A DNA stretch of 64,000 bases from an uncultured Clostridia bacterium (GTDB lineage: Bacteria; Bacillota; Clostridia; TANB77; CAG-508), in the NCBI GenBank assembly GCA_947167965.1, contig CAMVJW010000007.1, forward strand, positions 43,828 to 107,827. The letters are read 5' to 3'. Made by a program: the position numbers and the translations under genes. A model generated the notes under the pieces. That model did no database searches. It saw only the letters and a list, made by a program, of their open reading frames with translations, and was not told the DNA's origin. This document shows positions 58,172 through 64,000 of this stretch, piece by piece. Every line of letters begins with the position of its first letter. The first letter of the stretch is position 1.

Positions 58172-58414
58172 TTATTTAACATTTTCTTTAATATATTCAA
58201 CTACATCTCCTACAGTAACAACTTTTTCTGCATCTCCATCTGGTATTTCAATGTTAAACTCTTCTTCAATTCCCATTATTAATTCTACTAAATCTAATGA
58301 ATCAGCACCTAAATCGTCTATAAAGTGTGATTCCATAGTTACAGTATCTTCTGATACTTGTAATAAATCTACTATTATTCTTTTTATTTTTTCAAATACT
58401 TCTTCTGAACTCAT
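58172..58414 (-). CDS. acpP: Acyl carrier protein
   Basis: [21 protein letters not shown]. Confidence 0.97.
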   Translation of the reverse strand: MSSEEVFEKIKRIIVDLLQVSEDTVTMESHFIDDLGADSLDLVELIMGIEEEFNIEIPDGDAEKVVTVGDVVEYIKENVK

Positions 58415-58539
58415 TCTTTAAGTTCACCTCCTCTCGTGTTTTTTATCTAAGATATCTCTTTTGATATTAATTTTATATTATCTATTGACATTTATATTAT
58501 ATGTTTTTTTATTTGTCAATAGATATACTAAATTTATTA

Positions 58540-59559
58540 CTACTTTTTATTTTCGAATTCTGAAATTAAGTTTTCTACGGTCTTGTTTTCAACAAACTTT
58601 TCAGCTTGTTTTATTGTGAATTCAAATAATTTTTCATCACTACTTCCATGTGCTTTTACAACAGGTTTTTTTACCCCTAAAAACAAGGCACCTCCATAAG
58701 ATTTATAATCCATTGTTTTTGCAAATTTTTTCATAGCTGGAAGTGATGGAATAGCTGCAATTTTAGAAATTAGATTTCCTGCTAAGTTTTCTTTTAATGA
58801 TTTTTTCACAAATTTTCCTAGACCTTCAACAGCTTTTAGAAATACATTTCCAGTAAATCCATCTGTAACAATTGCATCTATTTTTCCTGAAAAAGCATCT
58901 CTTCCTTCAACATTTCCAACAAAATTAATATTTAGTTCTTTTGATTTTTCTTTTAATAAATTATAGCTTTCTTTTGTTAATTCATTTCCTTTTGTTTCTT
59001 CAGTTCCAATATTTAAAAGCCCAATTGCAGGATGTTCTACACCAAATGTGTTTCTAATATAAATACTTGCCATTTGTGCAAATTGTAATAAATTTAATGG
59101 TCTACAATTTGTATTTGCTCCAGAATCTATTAATACCAATCTACTTTTATATGCAGGTAAAATCCCTGCCATAGCAGGTCTATCTATGCCTCTAATTCTT
59201 CCAACTAGTAAAGTAGCTCCAGCAAGTAATGCTCCTGAATTTCCTGCTGAAATAAATACATCTCCTTCTCCATTTTTTAACATATTAAAACCTACTACCA
59301 TTGAAGAATCTTTTTTATGTTTAATACTATCTGTTGGTCCATCTGTCATCTCTATCGTTTCTGTAGCATTTTTTATTGATAATCTAGGAGATATTTCATT
59401 AATAGTTTTTCCATATAATTGCATTAATCTGTCTTCAATTACCTCTTTTTTTCCTATTAATATTACTTCTGCTTTAATTTGACTTATAGCTTTTACAGCA
59501 CCTTTTATATTAGCATCTGGTGCATTATCTCCACCCATTGCATCTAAAAGTATTTTCAT
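58540..59559 (-). CDS. plsX: Phosphate acyltransferase PlsX
   Basis: MKILLDAMGGDNAP start preferred over 59595; VDSGANTNCRPLNLLQFA; VTDGFTGNVFLK. Confidence 0.94.
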   Translation of the reverse strand: MKILLDAMGGDNAPDANIKGAVKAISQIKAEVILIGKKEVIEDRLMQLYGKTINEISPRLSIKNATETIEMTDGPTDSIKHKKDSSMVVGFNMLKNGEGDVFISAGNSGALLAGATLLVGRIRGIDRPAMAGILPAYKSRLVLIDSGANTNCRPLNLLQFAQMASIYIRNTFGVEHPAIGLLNIGTEETKGNELTKESYNLLKEKSKELNINFVGNVEGRDAFSGKIDAIVTDGFTGNVFLKAVEGLGKFVKKSLKENLAGNLISKIAAIPSLPAMKKFAKTMDYKSYGGALFLGVKKPVVKAHGSSDEKLFEFTIKQAEKFVENKTVENLISEFENKK

Positions 59560-59717
59560 TTTTAATATCATTCCTTTTCTTAGGGTACAAATCAAGTTTA
59601 AATAGAGTTTTTATCTTTAAAACTTTTCATTCCCAAAATAATTTTATTAACACACATTCTTAATATTATATAATTGTAATATTTTTTCTTTAAAATATCA
59701 ATAGTTTTTGTAAATAT

Positions 59718-60572
59718 TCATTTTCTAAGACCTTTTGTTTTTTTATATATTTGCTGATATTTTTTTGCTAATTCTTTTTTGTCTTTTGGAACGCTTTTAT
59801 AAACTAAAAAGTCCCTACATGCATAGAATAAAAGAATTGGTTTGATTCTTTTTTCTTCTTTAATTAATTTCTTAATAAATTCTTTTCTAGCAATGAAAAA
59901 ATTATTCTTTATAACTATTTTTTGATATATGTTAAAAAATACTTGTATTAACAGGATTTGATTTATTTTTATTTTAAATTTTGAATATTTTTTTAAATAT
60001 GGACATACATATAATTTACATGTAAGGTTTTTATTAGTACAAAATTTAACTTTATCAAAATATTCACATTGGTGAACTCCATAGATTCGTGAGCCACAAT
60101 TTTTATACCAAAAAGAATAGCAACAACCGTTGATTCTTGAATTTTTTGATTTGTTTCTTTCTGCAATACATATATTATTTTCAAATTTACATGGATTTTT
60201 TTCACTCCAAATTTTATCTAAATCATCACATAAAGTATCATATATGTATTCATATCTTTTTTCTTTATCTTCTATAAATATGGCTTTTATGCAATTTATT
60301 ATCTCGTCATCTTCATTTTCTACAATTCCAATTAAATTATAATCTTTATAATCAATACCTGTTATTTTATTTTTATGCTTTAATCTTTTTATTTTTTTTA
60401 ATAATCTAATTGTTCTTTTTTTATTATCATTAAAACAAATATAAAAACAATTAGTATTATTTAATTCATTATTTTCAGCATCTATTTTAATATTGTATTT
60501 TTCAAAATATGATTTATTTTCTTTGTATTCTCTATAATTTATCAATATATTTTTTTCATCTATGTTAATCAT
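59718..60572 (-). CDS. Cys-rich hypothetical protein
   Basis: ~14 Cys, including CKFENNICIAERNKSKNSRINGCCYSFWYKNCGSRIYGVHQCEYFDKVKFCTNKNLTCKLYVCPYL. Confidence 0.6.
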   Translation of the reverse strand: MINIDEKNILINYREYKENKSYFEKYNIKIDAENNELNNTNCFYICFNDNKKRTIRLLKKIKRLKHKNKITGIDYKDYNLIGIVENEDDEIINCIKAIFIEDKEKRYEYIYDTLCDDLDKIWSEKNPCKFENNICIAERNKSKNSRINGCCYSFWYKNCGSRIYGVHQCEYFDKVKFCTNKNLTCKLYVCPYLKKYSKFKIKINQILLIQVFFNIYQKIVIKNNFFIARKEFIKKLIKEEKRIKPILLFYACRDFLVYKSVPKDKKELAKKYQQIYKKTKGLRK

Positions 60573-60591
60573 TTTTTCTCCATATTAAATA

Positions 60592-61842
60592 TTATGTTAT
60601 ATTTTTTAATATTTCTTCTGCTATGTTTCTACCATCTCTTGCAGCCCATGCTACAGTTTTATATCCACCTCTTACATCTCCTCCTGCATAAATTTTTGGA
60701 TTTGATGTTTGATATCTGTCATTTATTTTTATATTCTTTTTGTTATCTAAATCTAACCCTAGTTTTTCTACTAAAATATCAGTTTTTGAACCTAATGCCA
60801 TAACAATATAGTCTGTTTTTATTGTATAATTACTTCCTTCTATATTTACAGGAGATAGTCTTTCATCCCCTTCTTTTTTTACAAGCTTTGTCTTTATTAA
60901 TTCAACACTTTCGACTTTATTTGTTCCATTTATTTTTACTATATTATTCTGGAATAAAAATTCTATTCCTTCGTTTTTTGCATCATTTATTTCTTTTTCT
61001 TCTGCTGGCATTTGTTCTTTTGATCTTCTATATACTATTTTTACACTTTCTGCTCCTAGTCTTTTTATGGTTCTAGCTGTATCCATCGCAACATTTCCAC
61101 CACCATTTATAATAACTGTTTTTCCTTTATAATCTGGGTGGTTTTTACTTTCTAATAACTCATTTCCACCATATACGCCTGCTATATTTTCTCCATCTAT
61201 TCCCATTTTTGTAGATATATTTGCACCAAAAGTTAAAACAATGTAATCATATTTCTTAATTAATTCTTCTAATTTTAAATTTTCTCCTAGCTTTTGGTTA
61301 TATTTTACATTTATTCCTAATTCTAAAATTTTATCAATAGTGTTTTTAACAATGTCCTTAGATAGTCTAAAGTCTGGTATACCATACATTAAGAGACCTC
61401 CAAGAAAGCTATATTTTTCATAAATTGTAACATCAATACCTTTTTTTGCTAAATATGCACTACATGTAAGCCCTGCAGGCCCTCCTCCAATAACTGCAAC
61501 TTTAGTCTTATTTAGTTTGGTTGATACCTCAGAGGAAATCTTTAAATTATTTTTTATTGCATAGTCTCCAACAAATGCTTCTAATTCTCCAATACTAACA
61601 GAATTACCTTTTAAGCCTCTAACACACGCTCCCTCACATTGTTTTTTATGTGGACATATTCTTCCACATATTGAGAATAAAACAGTTGTATTGGTTAAAG
61701 TATAAAATGCATCTATGTATTTTTCTTCCTTTATTTGTTTTATAAATGTAGGGATATCATTATTTAATGGACATCCTTTTAAACTACATGGTTTTAATTT
61801 ACAATTTAAACAATACTCAGATTTTTGTTTTATATTATTCAT
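60592..61842 (-). CDS. NAD(P)-dependent oxidoreductase, glutamate synthase small-subunit-like
   Basis: CPLNNDIPTFI; CGRICPHKKQCEGACVRG; VIGGGPAGLTCSAYLAKKG. Confidence 0.9.
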   Translation of the reverse strand: MNNIKQKSEYCLNCKLKPCSLKGCPLNNDIPTFIKQIKEEKYIDAFYTLTNTTVLFSICGRICPHKKQCEGACVRGLKGNSVSIGELEAFVGDYAIKNNLKISSEVSTKLNKTKVAVIGGGPAGLTCSAYLAKKGIDVTIYEKYSFLGGLLMYGIPDFRLSKDIVKNTIDKILELGINVKYNQKLGENLKLEELIKKYDYIVLTFGANISTKMGIDGENIAGVYGGNELLESKNHPDYKGKTVIINGGGNVAMDTARTIKRLGAESVKIVYRRSKEQMPAEEKEINDAKNEGIEFLFQNNIVKINGTNKVESVELIKTKLVKKEGDERLSPVNIEGSNYTIKTDYIVMALGSKTDILVEKLGLDLDNKKNIKINDRYQTSNPKIYAGGDVRGGYKTVAWAARDGRNIAEEILKNIT

Positions 61843-61881
61843 ATATCCTCCATTTCAAGACTATTATTATTTTCTTATTTA

Positions 61882-62448
61882 TTAAATTAGTTCGTTATTT
61901 TTATTTAAAACTTGTTTTAAATCATTTATAAAATCTATCTTTTTTGTTTCATCTCTAAGTAATGCTGCAGGATGCCATGTTGGCATATACAATATTCCTT
62001 TTTTTTCTATCCACTTTCCCCTTGATTCAGTTATTCTATATTCTTTTCCTAAAATATTTTGAAGTGCAATTCTTCCAAGAAGTACAATTATTTTAGGCTT
62101 TATTATCATAACTTGATTTCTTAAATAATTAATACAAGCTGTAATTTCATCTTCTTGAGGGTCTCTATTATTTGGAGGTCTACATTTTACAATATTTGCA
62201 ATATATACTTCTTCTCTATTTATTTCTAATATATCAAAAGCATTATCCATTAATTTTCCTGCTTTTCCAACAAATGGTATTCCTTGTAAATCTTCATCTG
62301 CACCAGGACCCTCACCAATAAACATTATTTTTGAATTAATATTTCCTGTACCAAATACAATATTTGTTCTACTTTTCCCTAATTTACATCCTCTACAATT
62401 TGTTATTGCATTTTGGAGTTCTTCCATATTTTCGTACATATATATCAC
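61882..62448 (-). CDS. Type-4 uracil-DNA glycosylase
   Basis: CRGCKLGKSRTNIVFGTGN; FIGEGPGADEDLQGIPFVGKAGKLMD; MPTWHPAALLRD. Confidence 0.93.
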   Translation of the reverse strand: MIYMYENMEELQNAITNCRGCKLGKSRTNIVFGTGNINSKIMFIGEGPGADEDLQGIPFVGKAGKLMDNAFDILEINREEVYIANIVKCRPPNNRDPQEDEITACINYLRNQVMIIKPKIIVLLGRIALQNILGKEYRITESRGKWIEKKGILYMPTWHPAALLRDETKKIDFINDLKQVLNKNNELI

Positions 62449-62581
62449 CTTTAAATAAGTTTTTTATAATATTCATTTTACCTTAATTTATAGGATTTAA
62501 CAATAGTAATTTATGTAAAATTATAGAAAATTCAAAATCACTTTTTCGACATATTTCATATTTTATTAAGAGGTGAATTAA

Positions 62582-63127
62582 ATGTTTATTAGTAGTTTAC
62601 TTTTAGCGATTTCTAGTAGTATAGATTCTCTCGGAATTGGCGTTACTTATGGATTAAAGCGAATTAAACTAAAAAAATGGACTAAATTAATACTATTTTT
62701 TATATCCATTTTTATTACACTATTATCAGCTATAGTTAGTAATTTATTTAAATCTCTCTTTGGAGAACTTATTTTTAAATCTCTAGGTTCTATAATCTTA
62801 ATATTTATGGGACTAATTATTTTGTTTAAAACAGATTCTGAAGAGCATACTTTTGATTTAGATAATTCAAATGACATAGATAATAAAGAAGCTATATTGC
62901 TAGGAATTGCCTTGTCTTTAGATAGCTTTTGTATTGGGGTAAGTGCTATTTCACTTGGAATTAATATGTTTTTATTTGCAATTACTGTTGCTTTTTTTCA
63001 ATTTATTTTTTTAAGCTTAGGAAACTTTTTAGGAATACACTTATTAAAACTAAAAAAAGCTCCTCAAAGTATATGGAGCACAATTTCTGGTATTTTATTG
63101 ATTTTAATTGGAATCTTTAAATTTTAA
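62582..63127 (+). CDS. ytaF: YtaF/MntP-like sporulation membrane protein
   Basis: LLLAISSSIDSLGIGVTYGLKRI...LLGIALSLDSFCIGVSAI. Confidence 0.8.
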   Translation: MFISSLLLAISSSIDSLGIGVTYGLKRIKLKKWTKLILFFISIFITLLSAIVSNLFKSLFGELIFKSLGSIILIFMGLIILFKTDSEEHTFDLDNSNDIDNKEAILLGIALSLDSFCIGVSAISLGINMFLFAITVAFFQFIFLSLGNFLGIHLLKLKKAPQSIWSTISGILLILIGIFKF

Positions 63128-63136
63128 AATTTACTA

Positions 63137-63177
63137 AAAAAAAGGTCTTTAGAGAAAACCTCTAAAAACCTTTTTTA
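63137..63177. terminator. Bidirectional intrinsic terminator between ytaF and tuf
   Basis: AAAAAAGGTCTTTAGAG...CTCTAAAAACCTTTTTT. Confidence 0.75.
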
Positions 63178-63191
63178 TTGTTATTTTTATA

Positions 63192-64000
63192 TTATTCTAA
63201 TATATCAGCAACAACACCAGAACCTACTGTTCTACCACCTTCACGTATAGCGAATCTTAATCCTTTTTCTATAGCGATTGGTGTGATAAGTTCGATTGTC
63301 ATAGATACATTATCACCTGGCATAACCATTTCTGTTCCAGCAGCTAATTCAATAACACCAGTAACGTCTGTTGTTCTGAAATAGAATTGTGGTCTATATC
63401 CATTGAAGAATGGTGTATGTCTTCCACCTTCTTCTTTTGTTAGAACATAAACTTCTGCTGTGAATTTTGTATGTGGATGAATTGTTCCAGGTTTAGCTAT
63501 AACTTGTCCTCTTTCGATATCTTTTCTATCAATTCCTCTTAAAAGAACACCTATGTTGTCTCCTGCTTCAGCTTGATCAAGTAATTTTCTGAACATTTCA
63601 ACACCAGTAACAACTGTTTGTTTTTTTTCTGTTGATAATCCAACGATTTCAACATTATCTTGTAATTTAACTGTTCCTCTTTCTACTCTACCTGTAGCAA
63701 CAGTTCCACGTCCAGTAATTGTAAATACATCTTCAACTGGCATTAAGAATGGTTGATCAACTGGTCTTTCAGGTGTTGGTATATAACTATCAACAGCATC
63801 CATTAATTCTTTCATTGGAGTGTAAACTGGATCATTAGGATCTGTAGATGAACTTTCTAATACTTGTAATGAAGATCCTTTTATGATTGGAATTTCGTCT
63901 CCAGGGAAATCATAACTTGATAATAAGTCTCTAACTTCCATTTCTACTAATTCTAATAATTCTGGATCATCAACCATATCACATTTATTTAAATATACAA
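63192..64000 (-). CDS. tuf: Elongation factor Tu, N-terminus beyond window edge
   Basis: [45 protein letters not shown]; open to window edge. Confidence 0.97.
   Translation of the reverse strand, partial: VYLNKCDMVDDPELLELVEMEVRDLLSSYDFPGDEIPIIKGSSLQVLESSSTDPNDPVYTPMKELMDAVDSYIPTPERPVDQPFLMPVEDVFTITGRGTVATGRVERGTVKLQDNVEIVGLSTEKKQTVVTGVEMFRKLLDQAEAGDNIGVLLRGIDRKDIERGQVIAKPGTIHPHTKFTAEVYVLTKEEGGRHTPFFNGYRPQFYFRTTDVTGVIELAAGTEMVMPGDNVSMTIELITPIAIEKGLRFAIREGGRTVGSGVVADILE

Overview
AT-rich Firmicutes/Clostridia-like chromosomal window from a probable spore-former (SleB- and YtaF-like genes), most genes on the minus strand. It is largely housekeeping: zur-znuA, PiT/DUF47, uraA, htpG, PBP, copA/copZ, a giant cyclic beta-1,2-glucan synthase-like gene, holA, murB, yvcK, truA, cdaA, pdp, rnhB, rnc, acpP, plsX, udg and tuf. 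Accessory parts include a VTC/DUF4956/CotH/DUF4353 module with a two-component system, two conventional toxin-antitoxin pairs, two Rpn nuclease loci, and an LPXTG-anchored GDSL esterase. Main discovery: five genes (rpn copy 1, a sensor histidine kinase, rpn copy 2, a GDSL esterase, truA) are each split by a +1 frame change. In all five the 0-frame codon at the break is CGG, and skipping its C restores the conserved reading frame with a Gly (GGN) at that point. My manual frame-checked scan of every CGG (and CCG on the opposite strand) in the annotated CDSs found no other in-frame CGG, although CGG is common out of frame and CGT/CGC/CGA are used. The simplest reading is that CGG is not a sense codon here but a dedicated +1 frameshift (or CGGN = Gly quadruplet) signal. 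In the two Rpn loci this site lies between the toxin domain and an internal Shine-Dalgarno/ATG for the C-terminal antitoxin-like domain. All statements come from reading the sequence and the supplied ORFs; no searches were run.
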